A stretch of 64,000 nucleotides of DNA from UBA3537 sp965658025 (lineage in GTDB: Bacteria > Bacteroidota > Bacteroidia > Flavobacteriales > Flavobacteriaceae): NCBI GenBank assembly GCA_965658025.1, contig CBFHQL010000002.1:124001-188000 (forward strand), read 5' to 3'. The position numbers and the translations under genes were made by a program. The notes beneath the pieces are model-generated. The model was not told the origin of the DNA, made no database searches, and worked only from the letters and a program-made list of their open reading frames with translations. Shown in pieces: positions 23,772 through 32,907 of the stretch; positions within the stretch are counted from its first letter, which is position 1, and each line of letters opens with the position of its first letter.

Positions 23772-24446
23772 TTAAGCTTCAGAATTCCCTGAAATAACAA
23801 TTACAATTTCCCCTTTTGCGGGGGTATCTGTATAATGATCCAAAAGAGACTTTGCTGTACCACGGCGTGTTTCTTCAAAAAGTTTTGTGAGTTCGCGCGA
23901 AATAGAAACTTGACGATCTTCTCCAAAAAACAAACAAATCTGTTCTAATGTTTTGTTTAACTTATGAGGACTTTCATAGAGAACAATGGTTCTTTTTTCT
24001 TTAGCCAATAGTTTTAGACGTGTTTGTCGGCCTTTTTTAATGGGTAAAAAACCCTCAAAAATAAAGCGATCATTAGGCAAACCAGAATTTACTAGAGCGG
24101 GAACAAAAGCTGTAGCCCCAGGCAAACACTCAACAGGGATTTGTTGCGCCACACAAGCTCTGGTCAGCAAAAAACCAGGGTCAGAAATGGCCGGTGTGCC
24201 AGCATCACTAATCAATGCTATCTCTAAACCAGAGTTCAATTTATCGATGATCCTATCCAGTATTTTATGTTCATTATGCATATGATAAGATTGCATTGGC
24301 GTCGTGATTTGAAAATGCTTAAGAAGTTTACCTGAGGTTCTTGTATCTTCCGCCAAAATTAAATCGACTGATTTCAGCGTGGAAATTCCACGCATTGTCA
24401 TGTCCTCTAAATTGCCAATGGGTGTCGGTACAATGAATAGCTTCAT
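23772..24446 (-). CDS. rsmI: 16S rRNA (cytidine-1402-2'-O)-methyltransferase RsmI
   Basis: 224 residues of the tetrapyrrole-methylase fold. It begins LFIVPTPIGNLEDMTMRGI and has the RsmI signatures LAEDTRTSGKLLKHF, ALISDAGTPAISDPG and GLPNDRFIFEGFLP. The enzyme adds a 2'-O-methyl group to C1402 in the decoding centre using S-adenosylmethionine. It is somewhat shorter than the E. coli protein, lacking its C-terminal extension, as is usual in this phylum. A promoter element sits just upstream. Confidence 0.96.
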   Translation of the reverse strand: MKLFIVPTPIGNLEDMTMRGISTLKSVDLILAEDTRTSGKLLKHFQITTPMQSYHMHNEHKILDRIIDKLNSGLEIALISDAGTPAISDPGFLLTRACVAQQIPVECLPGATAFVPALVNSGLPNDRFIFEGFLPIKKGRQTRLKLLAKEKRTIVLYESPHKLNKTLEQICLFFGEDRQVSISRELTKLFEETRRGTAKSLLDHYTDTPAKGEIVIVISGNSEA

Positions 24447-24463
24447 AAGGCCGGGTTTAAAGT

Positions 24464-24471
24464 CAAAGGTA
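24464..24471 (-). promoter_or_regulatory. Candidate rsmI promoter, -7 element
   Basis: The minus strand reads TACCTTTG, an exact TAnnTTTG match, 17 nt before the ATG. Confidence 0.45.
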
Positions 24472-24611
24472 CAATGTTTTTGTATCTATTTTGATAAAAT
24501 TTATTACGAAACTAAGAATTACAAAAAGTAAATCAACTACAATTTGTACGTTTTATTAATTATTTTTAAGTTTACATTAGTTGACAATTAGCCCTTTAAA
24601 ATCTACTAACT

Positions 24612-25418
24612 ATGGAAAAATACTTACAAACTGCAAAATCACTTTTTTTTGAATATGGCCCAAACATTCTTTATGCTTTAGGCTTATTAATTGTTGGATT
24701 ATTTGTCATTAAAAAAATTGTTGGCTTTACCAGCAGAGTTATGTCTTTGAGGAAAGTAGATACGACTCTTTTGAACTTTCTTACTAACGTAATTTCTATT
24801 GGTCTTAAACTATTTTTACTGGTTGCTGTAATCTCCAAACTTGGTGTTGACACGACTGCGATAGCCGCTGCACTTGCAGCCGCTGGACTTGGCGTTGGTT
24901 TAGCCCTCCAAGGTGCGCTTTCCAATCTTGCAGGTGGCGTTTTAATTATTGTTTTTAAACCTTTTAAAATTGGAGATCTTGTGGACGCACATGATGAAAT
25001 AGGCATTGTAAAAGATATCAATATTTTTACCACACAAATCGTTACACCAGACAACAAACGGGTGATTATTCCTAACGGCACATTGGCCAACAGCAATATC
25101 ATTAATTATTCTGCTGAAGGCAAACTACGTGTAGACCTCACTATTGGTGTGGGTTATGATGAAGATATTAAAGAAACCAAAAAGGTGTTGTTGGATGTTC
25201 TGAAGCAACACAACAAAGTTTTACAAGATCCTCAACCCACAGTTGATGTTGAAGAACTTGCCGATAGCTCCGTAAACTTTGCTGTACGGCCGTGGTGTAA
25301 AGTGGAAGACTACTGGACTGTTTATTTTGGAATTACCGAAAACTGCAAGTTAGCCCTTGACAAAGCTGGTATCGAAATTCCTTACCCACACTCTGTAGAA
25401 ATTCAAAAACAAGGTTAA
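24612..25418 (+). CDS. mscS: Small-conductance mechanosensitive channel (MscS family)
   Basis: 268 residues with three N-terminal membrane helices; the pore helix is the Ala/Gly-rich AALAAAGLGVGLALQGALSN, followed by the beta domain (FKPFKIGDLVDA, VIIPNGTLANSNIINYS) and the C-terminal cytoplasmic cage domain. It is close to the E. coli MscS length. The channel opens under membrane tension and releases solutes on hypo-osmotic shock. Its last 4 nt overlap the converging tsaB gene. Confidence 0.96.
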   Translation: MEKYLQTAKSLFFEYGPNILYALGLLIVGLFVIKKIVGFTSRVMSLRKVDTTLLNFLTNVISIGLKLFLLVAVISKLGVDTTAIAAALAAAGLGVGLALQGALSNLAGGVLIIVFKPFKIGDLVDAHDEIGIVKDINIFTTQIVTPDNKRVIIPNGTLANSNIINYSAEGKLRVDLTIGVGYDEDIKETKKVLLDVLKQHNKVLQDPQPTVDVEELADSSVNFAVRPWCKVEDYWTVYFGITENCKLALDKAGIEIPYPHSVEIQKQG

Positions 25419-26086
25419 ATTTTCTTCGAAGGAATCGCTATAAAATCCTTTAAATAAAAAGGTTCGAAATAGGCCAGATCTTCAAAATTTTTCGCTTGGA
25501 ATTTAGAAAACGATAAGCCACACATTTGTTGTGCAGAAGGTAGTTGAGTGTCAAAATGTGCGTTGGGGTGGTTGATGATTGATTGGGTTTTTTCGACGCC
25601 ATTCCCCACAAAATACACAGGCTGGTTTTGTAGAATATCGTTATAAGATGAGGGATCCAAAACCTTGGCTGATGTTGGCTCAATACACTGATAATTAGTA
25701 TCGAATACAGCAGAATAGACTTCCATTCGCCGTGCATCAAGCATCACCACAATATACCCTTTTTGAAGCTCAACTTTGTGTGCAAGAATCTCTAAGGTTG
25801 GTACAGATATTAAAGGAATATCCAGCGCATAACACAACCCTTTTGCCGCCGAAACACCTATCCGCAAACCCGTGTAAGACCCAGGACCTTTACTCACTGC
25901 AACAGCATGAAGTTCATAACGACTGATTTGTGCTGAAGTCAAAACCTCATCAATATATACATGAAGTCTTTCGGCATGTGAATAGCTAGAACTGTTGTCT
26001 TCTTTTAAAACAATGTGCTCACCATTAACAAACAATGCTACAGAGCAATTGGTCGTAGACGTTTCAATATTTAAAATATTGGCCAT
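25415..26086 (-). CDS. tsaB: tRNA threonylcarbamoyladenosine biosynthesis protein TsaB
   Basis: 223 residues of the ASKHA fold. It opens LNIETSTTNCSVAL and has the signature VSKGPGSYTGLRIGVSAAKGL, both typical of TsaB. With TsaD and TsaE it makes the t6A37 modification on tRNAs that read ANN codons. The start codon directly follows the stop of the tolC-like gene, making it the last gene of the export operon, and its end overlaps mscS by 4 nt. Confidence 0.95.
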   Translation of the reverse strand: MANILNIETSTTNCSVALFVNGEHIVLKEDNSSSYSHAERLHVYIDEVLTSAQISRYELHAVAVSKGPGSYTGLRIGVSAAKGLCYALDIPLISVPTLEILAHKVELQKGYIVVMLDARRMEVYSAVFDTNYQCIEPTSAKVLDPSSYNDILQNQPVYFVGNGVEKTQSIINHPNAHFDTQLPSAQQMCGLSFSKFQAKNFEDLAYFEPFYLKDFIAIPSKKI

Positions 26087-27400
26087 TTACAAATTTAATG
26101 GTTTCCCAAGATAAAAGTCAAGGACTTTAGTTTTAAATACAAAATCATATTTGGCACGTACTAAGCTCGATTGTGCATTCACAAGCTGAGTTCTATTTTG
26201 TTCTAAATCTATAGCATTAAGCGCGCCAATGTTGTAGCGTTCTTGTGCATTATTGAACGAAAGTTGCCTTGCGGCAACAGATTTTTGTGCAGAAGAAAAT
26301 GTTTTTAGCGCTGCTTTTGCATCTGTAAAAGCTCGCTGAATATTATTTTCTAAATCGAGTTTGGCTTGTTCTAAAGCTAATTTTCTATTTTCTACTTGAA
26401 TTGTAGATTTGGCAAGGTTCGTTTTGTTTTGAAATCTTGAGAAAATGGGAATATTAAGATTTAAACTAAAACTATGCCCTTTGTTGTCGTTGATTTGTTG
26501 AAAAAATGAATTGTCTTGACTAAGGTTAGAAAAATTTGCCCCTGTATTAAGTCCATAACTAAAACTAAGTGAGGGGTAGAACCCACTTTTTGAAATTTCT
26601 TTTCCTAATTCAGCCGATTCAATATTTTTTTCTGCCACTTTTATTTCACTTCTGTTTTGAAAAGCATAGTTCAATATAGGTTGTACATCGTTATACATTA
26701 ACAATTCGGAAGGGGTATCCAAATCGATAATTTCCACATCAAATCCGTCAAAAGGAACTTGTAGTACTTGCGAAAGCGATAAAAGTGCTAACGTATAGCT
26801 GTTTTGGGCAACTGTTAAACTTTGTTCATCATTGGCAAGCGTAGCTTCGGCATCAAAAACATTGGCTTCTGGCTGAGTACCAGCATCCACTAATGATTGA
26901 ACAATCCCCAACTGTTCAGTAGAAAAATTGTACTGTGCTTGTGCAATGATTAAGTTTTCTTTGTTGAGCAAAACATTGAGGTATGCGTTGACTACATTTA
27001 AAACAACGTTATCTTTTATCCGATTAAATTCTTCCTCATTCGCTTCCTTGTTGATCAACGATTGTTTGTAAATATTAGTGTTGCGAAATCCATTAAAAAT
27101 GGTTTGTGAAACATTTACACCTAGACTTGTTGAGTGGAATGTACGGTCTACAAAATTTCCATCAAAAACTTCAACATTCCCAAGATTTAATCGTTGTGAA
27201 CCGTTGGCACCTAGTGCAGGTAAAAAATTTCCTTTTGCAGCAATAATATCTTGATCATTGGTAAGGAGAGAATTTTCACTTTGTTGCACAGAAATGTTGT
27301 GCTCTAGAGCATGGGATACACATTCTTGAAGTGTCCATTTCTTTTGTGCAGATGTGCTAAATGTTGCCGCAAAACTAAAAATAATTAGTAGGTTTTTCAT
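26087..27400 (-). CDS. TolC family outer-membrane efflux protein
   Basis: 437 residues from the ATG at 27398-27400, which yields a good signal peptide (MKNLLIIFSFAATFSTSAQ). A start 17 codons upstream would add only polar residues. The rest is a repeat of two coiled-coil-rich halves with the TolC pattern (LQECVSHALEHNISVQQSEN, SQTIFNGFRNTNIYKQS, GALNAIDLEQNRTQLVNAQ). It forms the outer-membrane duct of a tripartite pump, receiving from the HlyD-like adaptor encoded 19 nt upstream and the two MacB-type permeases. Confidence 0.93.
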   Translation of the reverse strand: MKNLLIIFSFAATFSTSAQKKWTLQECVSHALEHNISVQQSENSLLTNDQDIIAAKGNFLPALGANGSQRLNLGNVEVFDGNFVDRTFHSTSLGVNVSQTIFNGFRNTNIYKQSLINKEANEEEFNRIKDNVVLNVVNAYLNVLLNKENLIIAQAQYNFSTEQLGIVQSLVDAGTQPEANVFDAEATLANDEQSLTVAQNSYTLALLSLSQVLQVPFDGFDVEIIDLDTPSELLMYNDVQPILNYAFQNRSEIKVAEKNIESAELGKEISKSGFYPSLSFSYGLNTGANFSNLSQDNSFFQQINDNKGHSFSLNLNIPIFSRFQNKTNLAKSTIQVENRKLALEQAKLDLENNIQRAFTDAKAALKTFSSAQKSVAARQLSFNNAQERYNIGALNAIDLEQNRTQLVNAQSSLVRAKYDFVFKTKVLDFYLGKPLNL

Positions 27401-27419
27401 TATGTTTTTTGGTGTTTGA

Positions 27420-28550
27420 TTACTCTTCGTTTTCATCTTCTTCGTCTTCATTGTTTTCTTCAGAAGCTTTGTTCCAAACCTTGATTTTATCGGTTTCCTC
27501 TACACCATCTATAATTTCTACATTGATGCCATCAGAAATCCCAATTTCTACATTTTTGGTTTTAAAAGAGCCATCTTCGTTGAGGATTTCTACAAAAGGG
27601 TTTTCGGTTATTCTATTAAATTGCAAAAGGGATTCTTTAATGACCAAAATACTGTCCTTACTTTCTACTTCAATTTCAGCATTGGCACTGTATCCTGCAC
27701 GAATTTTATTGCTTGATTCGACTTCTACATCGGCCTTAATAACAAACTGTACTGCACCACTTTCTTCAATGCCTTTAGGAGCAACAAAGGTAAGTTTGGC
27801 TGGGAAATCCTTTTCATTAATGGCCCCTAATACGACTTTTATATCCTTACCTTCATCTAATTTCCCCACTTCAGATTCGTCTACTTTGCCTTCAAAAATC
27901 ATTTTGCTCATATCGGCGATTGTAGCGATTGTTGTTCCTGCATTAAAGTTGTTACTTTGAATAACTTGATCACCTTCACGAACAGGAATTTCTAAAATTG
28001 TCCCTGGAATTTGAGCAACGATATTGGTATTTGCAGAGCCCCCTCCAGAAATAGAGCCTTGACGAATAATTTGATAGTCGTTTTGAGCTTGTGTATAATT
28101 TTCTTGTGCTTGATTAAGACTCAACTCATTGTTTTCAAAGTCCTGTCTAGAAATCACCCCTTTTTCAAAAAGGATTTTGTTACGCTCAAAAAGAGTTTTC
28201 GCATTGTCATAAGAAAATTTGGTGGTTTTGATACGGCTTTGCGCACTAGCCAAGGCCTGTTCATTAGGAACTACACGAATTTTGGCAATTAAATCGCCCT
28301 TTTGAACCAAATCGCCTTCTTCGACAAAAATTTTGTCAATAATACCAGTAATTTGGGGTTTGAGCTCAATTTCTTCCTCAGGATTTAATTTCCCTGTAGC
28401 TACTATTTTGGTGTCTAAAGTAGTGTAGAATGGTAGCTCTGTTTTGTAGTCTACCACGTCTTTTGTATTGGAGTCCTTAAAGTATTTTAATACAATAACT
28501 AAAAGGAGGAGTAATACGATTCCTAAAATAATTTTTACTGTTTTATTCAT
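27420..28550 (-). CDS. HlyD/MacA-like periplasmic adaptor protein
   Basis: 376 residues: one N-terminal membrane anchor (about 7-24), a lipoyl-like domain (PQITGIIDKIFVEEGDLVQKGD), a long coiled-coil hairpin (about 105-165), and beta-barrel domains. It ends with a very acidic tail (EENNEDEEDENEE). This is a MacA-type membrane-fusion protein bridging inner-membrane permease and outer-membrane channel. It lies between the permeases and tolC in one operon. Confidence 0.92.
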   Translation of the reverse strand: MNKTVKIILGIVLLLLLVIVLKYFKDSNTKDVVDYKTELPFYTTLDTKIVATGKLNPEEEIELKPQITGIIDKIFVEEGDLVQKGDLIAKIRVVPNEQALASAQSRIKTTKFSYDNAKTLFERNKILFEKGVISRQDFENNELSLNQAQENYTQAQNDYQIIRQGSISGGGSANTNIVAQIPGTILEIPVREGDQVIQSNNFNAGTTIATIADMSKMIFEGKVDESEVGKLDEGKDIKVVLGAINEKDFPAKLTFVAPKGIEESGAVQFVIKADVEVESSNKIRAGYSANAEIEVESKDSILVIKESLLQFNRITENPFVEILNEDGSFKTKNVEIGISDGINVEIIDGVEETDKIKVWNKASEENNEDEEDENEE

Positions 28551-28563
28551 TGTTTTAATTTAT

Positions 28564-29805
28564 TTATTCTTCTCTTAATGCTTCAATAGGTTTGATACTC
28601 GTAGCTTTAAATGCAGGAATCAAACCAATTAATGTTCCTAATATGACTAATATAACAAGGGCTATAAATACGACAAATATGGATACAGAGGCATTGACTA
28701 ATGTAGCATCGTCTCCTTGTCCCCATACTTTATCGATAATGATCAAAATCCAACCGCCAGTTATAATCCCTAGAACCCCTGAAATCATGGTCAAAAAGAC
28801 CGCTTCTACCACAATTTGACGTTTAATTTCAAAGGGGGTAGCCCCGAGTGCGCGACGGACGCCAATTTCCTTTGTACGTTCTTTGACCGTAATAAGCAAT
28901 ATATTTCCAATAGCAAATACTCCAGCGATCAGCGTAGCGATGCCAACAAACCAAGTCAAAAATTGCATCCCTGTCAAAAATCCAGTAATCTTGGCAAATT
29001 CTTTACCCAAATTGAAACTTCCAAAAGCTCTTTTATCCTGTGGATGTATTTTATTTAAGTTACGCAAAAGTAGCTTTGTATCTGCTTCAATTTGTTTGAT
29101 GTTATATTCGGGTTTGCCCGTGATGACCATCCATCCAATGCGGTCACCTTCATTATAAATTTGTTGAAAGGTTGTAAACGGAATATGGATATCGCTCGTA
29201 GGCCCCATGTTCACATTTCCGTTTTGAAAAACGCCTATAACTGTAAAGTTGATGCTGTTCATTTGAACATATACGCCAATAGGGTTTTCATCTTTTTCAA
29301 AAAGTTGTTTGTAAATATCCTCCGAAATAACCGCTACTTTTTTGTTATGATTGATGTCGTTTTGGTTAATAAATCGACCACGGATCATTTTCTTTTTTTG
29401 GATTTTATCCAATAGCGGATAATCCCCATTTACTCCATAAGTTCCAGAAAGAAAATTACGAACCACAAGAGCTTGATTTCTGTTTCTAGGAACTACAAAT
29501 TCTATGCCCTCTACATTGTCTCTAATTTTATCAACATGAGATAATTTCAGACGCACTCTTTTTCCCTCTTGAAACCCTTTAAAAGGCATACTGGTACTTT
29601 GTCCCCAAACAAATACACTGTTGGTCGCAAAATCTCCAAAAAGACGATTGAACGAGTTTTCCATTCCTCTTGCAGCACCTAACAACGCAATAAGCAACAA
29701 AATCCCCCACCAAACACCCACCATAGTGATGCCCGTACGAAGCTTATTTTTGCTCATACTGTCGTAGACTTCTTGCCATGTATCTCTTTCAAATAAAAAC
29801 TTCAT
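28564..29805 (-). CDS. MacB-type ABC transporter permease (second of two)
   Basis: 413 residues: an N-terminal membrane helix (about 22-42), a large periplasmic MacB_PCD domain, and three C-terminal helices of the FtsX domain with ITVKERTKEIGVRRALGATPFEI. No ATP-binding domain is attached, so it relies on the separate ATPase gene of the same operon. Such permeases do not move substrate through the membrane; they power export of molecules from the periplasm via MacA/TolC. The start lies 13 nt upstream of the adaptor gene's start. Confidence 0.92.
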   Translation of the reverse strand: MKFLFERDTWQEVYDSMSKNKLRTGITMVGVWWGILLLIALLGAARGMENSFNRLFGDFATNSVFVWGQSTSMPFKGFQEGKRVRLKLSHVDKIRDNVEGIEFVVPRNRNQALVVRNFLSGTYGVNGDYPLLDKIQKKKMIRGRFINQNDINHNKKVAVISEDIYKQLFEKDENPIGVYVQMNSINFTVIGVFQNGNVNMGPTSDIHIPFTTFQQIYNEGDRIGWMVITGKPEYNIKQIEADTKLLLRNLNKIHPQDKRAFGSFNLGKEFAKITGFLTGMQFLTWFVGIATLIAGVFAIGNILLITVKERTKEIGVRRALGATPFEIKRQIVVEAVFLTMISGVLGIITGGWILIIIDKVWGQGDDATLVNASVSIFVVFIALVILVILGTLIGLIPAFKATSIKPIEALREE

Positions 29806-29810
29806 AATAT

Positions 29811-31040
29811 TTAGTCGTCTCTGAGTGCTACAATAGGTTTTATTTTAGATGCTTTTTTGGCAGGAATATACCCTGCCAACGCTCCCGCAGAAATTAGGGT
29901 TATGGTAGCTGCTATAACCAATGATCTACTCACGCTTGGATCGGTAATAAAATATGTTTTTAAACTAGGACTCGCCCACTCCAAAATTCCCACACCTGCC
30001 AAAAGCCCTACATAACCAGCAATGGTTGTTACAACAACGGACTCTATCAAAATAATAGAAACAATTGCCCTTGGAGATGCTCCCAATGCTTTTCTGATGC
30101 CAATTTCTTTGGTGCGTTCTTTCACAATAAAAATCATGATATTACTAATCCCAACAATACCAGCAATGAGGGTTCCCATACCAATGATTAAAATCAAAAT
30201 GCCTAAGACAGAAGTCATTTGATTAATGCCTTTGTTTTGCATCGCCATATTAAAAACACGAATAGCACGTTGGTCATTTTTAGCCACCGTAAAACGCTCT
30301 TTGAGTTTTTTTTCTAAATCTAATCCAAAATCTATGGCTTGATCATAATCCATTTTTGGATCGTATGTTAGGTTGATTTGATCAACATAGTCATTATTTC
30401 CATAGATTTGTTGGGCGGTTGAGAGCGGCATATAAATTATTCTTTCTTCATTATCCCCTCCATCGTCTTTGTAGGCCCCAACGACTTGATATGCGATTCC
30501 ACTTAAGTTCACATACTTTCCTATAGGGTCTTCTTTCAAAAACAAATCTTGTCGTACCAAATCGCCAATAACAATTGATTTGGTGCGCATGTCCATGTCG
30601 CGCTGATTGATATAACGCCCTTGAGTTACTTTGGTTTTTTCGAGGTACTGATGATCTGGATGAACGGCACGGACAGAATAATTATCTTTTTCATTTTTAT
30701 AACTTGCAGCAACATTCCGGTATATTCTAGATGTTATGAATTCTATACTTGGTTCAAAATCAGATTTAATGTATTCATAATCTTGATTTTTAAATTGTAT
30801 GCGGCGACCTGCTTGAAGGCCTTTATGTGCTTTTGTGGTTCTTCCCGATCGAATAAAAACAGCATTGGCAGCATCGTCAACAAAAGCTTCAGAAAATGTA
30901 TTGTTAAGTCCATTTGCTAATCCAAAAAGTATGGTAAAAAGCAAAATTGCAAAGGCCACCGTGAACCCTGAAAGTACACTTCGGGTTCGGTTTTTGTTTA
31001 TACTTTGAACAATTTCGCGCCAAAGATCTATATCAAACAT
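29811..31040 (-). CDS. MacB-type ABC transporter permease (first of two)
   Basis: 409 residues with the same layout as its neighbour: N-terminal helix, MacB_PCD periplasmic domain, and three C-terminal helices with IVKERTKEIGIRKALGASPRAIV. The two permeases are distant paralogues (clear shared motifs but limited identity), so the pump is probably a heterodimer of permeases on an ATPase dimer. It starts 8 nt inside the ATPase gene's end, showing tight coupling. Confidence 0.92.
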   Translation of the reverse strand: MFDIDLWREIVQSINKNRTRSVLSGFTVAFAILLFTILFGLANGLNNTFSEAFVDDAANAVFIRSGRTTKAHKGLQAGRRIQFKNQDYEYIKSDFEPSIEFITSRIYRNVAASYKNEKDNYSVRAVHPDHQYLEKTKVTQGRYINQRDMDMRTKSIVIGDLVRQDLFLKEDPIGKYVNLSGIAYQVVGAYKDDGGDNEERIIYMPLSTAQQIYGNNDYVDQINLTYDPKMDYDQAIDFGLDLEKKLKERFTVAKNDQRAIRVFNMAMQNKGINQMTSVLGILILIIGMGTLIAGIVGISNIMIFIVKERTKEIGIRKALGASPRAIVSIILIESVVVTTIAGYVGLLAGVGILEWASPSLKTYFITDPSVSRSLVIAATITLISAGALAGYIPAKKASKIKPIVALRDD

Positions 31041-31734
31041 CGGCTGTTGCTCTTACTTGTTTTACAAAATTGTCTTCTAAAATGATTCCATCTTTTAAGC
31101 GTACAATGCGCTTACACATGGCGGCAATATCTTTTTCGTGTGTAACGATTAAGATTGTTTTTCCTTCATCATTAAGTTGTTGTAAAAACGCCATAATGTC
31201 GTAGGAAGTATTTGAGTCTAATGCACCTGTTGGTTCATCGGCCAAAAGGAGTTTGGGTTCAGAGGCCAATGCTCTTGCAATGGCCACACGTTGTTTTTGA
31301 CCACCAGAAAGCTCACTTGGTAAGTGTGTTGCCCAATCTAAAAGACCAACTTTCTGTAAATGAAATTTGGCTTTTTCTTGTCGCTTTCTGCGGTTAAGTC
31401 CTTGATAATATAGAGGTAATGCAACATTTTCTAACGCATTTTTGTAATTGATAAGATTGAAGGATTGGAATATGAACCCCAAAAATTTATTTCTATATAC
31501 AGCGGCTTTTTTTTCGGTTAAGTTTTTGATGGGAACTTCATCCAAAATATAATTGCCTTCATCGGCTTCATCCAACATTCCAATAATATTCAGTAACGTT
31601 GATTTGCCCGATCCAGAGGAACCCATGATGGCTACCATTTCGCCTTTTTCAACGGAAAGATCAATCCCTTTTAAGACATGAAGACTGGAGTCGCCTATGG
31701 GATAAGATTTATGGAGCTTTTGAATTTTTAGCAT
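31033..31734 (-). CDS. ABC transporter ATP-binding protein (MacB/LolD type)
   Basis: 233 residues from the ATG at 31732-31734; an upstream in-frame start would add 23 basic, non-conserved residues. Walker A is GSSGSGKSTLLN, the signature is LSGGQKQRVAIARAL, Walker B is LLADEPTGALD, and the H-loop follows in VTHEKD. This is the LolD/MacB class that drives three-helix FtsX-like permeases. It is the first gene of the operon ATPase-permease-permease-adaptor-TolC-tsaB. Confidence 0.95.
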   Translation of the reverse strand: MLKIQKLHKSYPIGDSSLHVLKGIDLSVEKGEMVAIMGSSGSGKSTLLNIIGMLDEADEGNYILDEVPIKNLTEKKAAVYRNKFLGFIFQSFNLINYKNALENVALPLYYQGLNRRKRQEKAKFHLQKVGLLDWATHLPSELSGGQKQRVAIARALASEPKLLLADEPTGALDSNTSYDIMAFLQQLNDEGKTILIVTHEKDIAAMCKRIVRLKDGIILEDNFVKQVRATADV

Positions 31735-31925
31735 TCTTTTTTTGTTCTTTTTGTGACAATAGGTTAGACGAAGTGTGCCGAGTATTGTTACAGTTTTGTT
31801 CAAAAAAATAAATTATAGATTATTAACGGGCTAATTTTTATCTATATTTATTTTCGTTTTTATGTGTATATGCCCCATGACCCTAAAAATTGTAAATATG
31901 AATAAATTATTAATATCACCTACTT

Positions 31926-32153
31926 ATGTCTTCGCAACAAGCAAATCAACTACTACTGAAAAAACTTGGGAAACGAATTAGAGATTTGAGGAAACGCCAT
32001 GATTTTTCACAATACCAAATGGCTAAAAAATGTGGCATGGATTACGGAAGTTACTCGAATATTGAAAACGGAAAACGGAATGTAACTATTTTTACGCTAC
32101 AAAGAATCACTAAAGTGCTTAAGATTTCATTCCATGAACTCTTTAATTTTTAG
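31926..32153 (+). CDS. Small XRE-family helix-turn-helix regulator
   Basis: 75 residues that consist almost only of a Cro/CI-type HTH domain (about 14-70): GKRIRDLRKRHDFSQYQMAKKCGMD then YGSYSNIENGKRNV. No sensory domain is fused. It is divergent from the export operon with a 191-nt gap, so it may regulate that operon, or it may be an orphan. Its last 11 nt overlap the converging 75-residue membrane gene. Confidence 0.82.
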   Translation: MSSQQANQLLLKKLGKRIRDLRKRHDFSQYQMAKKCGMDYGSYSNIENGKRNVTIFTLQRITKVLKISFHELFNF

Positions 32154-32370
32154 TGGTTTTGTTATTGTTTTTAACAAGCCGGTACAAAGCTATAGCTAAT
32201 CCTCCTATTAATATATAGGGAATAATCATTAGGTAAACAATCCCATCATTCACACCTTTGGCAGTGGTTTGCCCTGCTTCACTTTCCAAAACAGCTCTAC
32301 ACATTGCGCATTGCGCATTGGTGTATAAACTAAAGCAAATAAAAAATAAAAGTGCAAAAAAATATTTCAA
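32143..32370 (-). CDS. 75-residue CxxC membrane protein next to oxidase-assembly genes
   Basis: A signal peptide (about 1-19, ending TNA) is followed at once by Q-C21-A-M-C24-RAV, then a short polar segment and a membrane helix (about 45-64) with a basic C-terminus. The mature protein would expose a CxxC pair on the periplasmic side, anchored to the inner membrane. I do not recognise a characterised family. It is the last gene of the SCO1-DUF420 run (3 nt after DUF420), so a role in copper handling or cytochrome oxidase assembly is inferred from context. Confidence 0.7.
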   Translation of the reverse strand: MKYFFALLFFICFSLYTNAQCAMCRAVLESEAGQTTAKGVNDGIVYLMIIPYILIGGLAIALYRLVKNNNKTTKN

Positions 32371-32373
32371 AGC

Positions 32374-32907
32374 TTAGGTATAATACGGTGAAATCATAAG
32401 GTAAACAATAACCCCAGTAATAGCCACATACAACCACACAGGATAGGCATATTTTACAATTTTTTTGTGCGCGATAAAATCCCCCAAGTAGGCACGAACA
32501 TAGCTATGCAAAACCAATGGAATCACCACAACTGAAAGAATAATGTGTGAGACTAAAACAAAATAATAGAGGTATTTTCTAGCCCCTTCTCCTCCATAAG
32601 GCGTTGGGTCACTGGTCATATGGTATGCAACATACATCAAAAGGAAGAGGAGAGAACATAATACAGCCGTTTTCATTAAATTTTCGTGAAGGGGAATTTT
32701 TTTGTTTTTAATCGCCCACAATGCACCCAGAAGCAAAAGCGCAGTGATGCCATTCATTGAAGCATATATTGGTGGTAAAAAAGTAAGAGCTTCTACATTT
32801 GGAATTCGAATCCCAAAAAGCAAAGCCACCACAATTGGGACAGTAATAGATACAATGTTAATCCACAATTTAAATTTATTTTCAAAAGGTTTTGATGCTT
32901 TACTCAT
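32374..32907 (-). CDS. DUF420 family membrane protein (oxidase assembly, CtaM-like)
   Basis: 177 residues with five membrane helices and conserved histidines (AYHMTSDPTPYGG, VSHIILSVVVIP, VLHSYVRAYLGD), the DUF420 family. Members near oxidase genes are related to CtaM-type factors needed for heme-copper oxidase maturation. It lies between the SCO1 gene (8-nt overlap) and the 75-residue CxxC gene, in agreement with this role. Confidence 0.85.
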   Translation of the reverse strand: MSKASKPFENKFKLWINIVSITVPIVVALLFGIRIPNVEALTFLPPIYASMNGITALLLLGALWAIKNKKIPLHENLMKTAVLCSLLFLLMYVAYHMTSDPTPYGGEGARKYLYYFVLVSHIILSVVVIPLVLHSYVRAYLGDFIAHKKIVKYAYPVWLYVAITGVIVYLMISPYYT

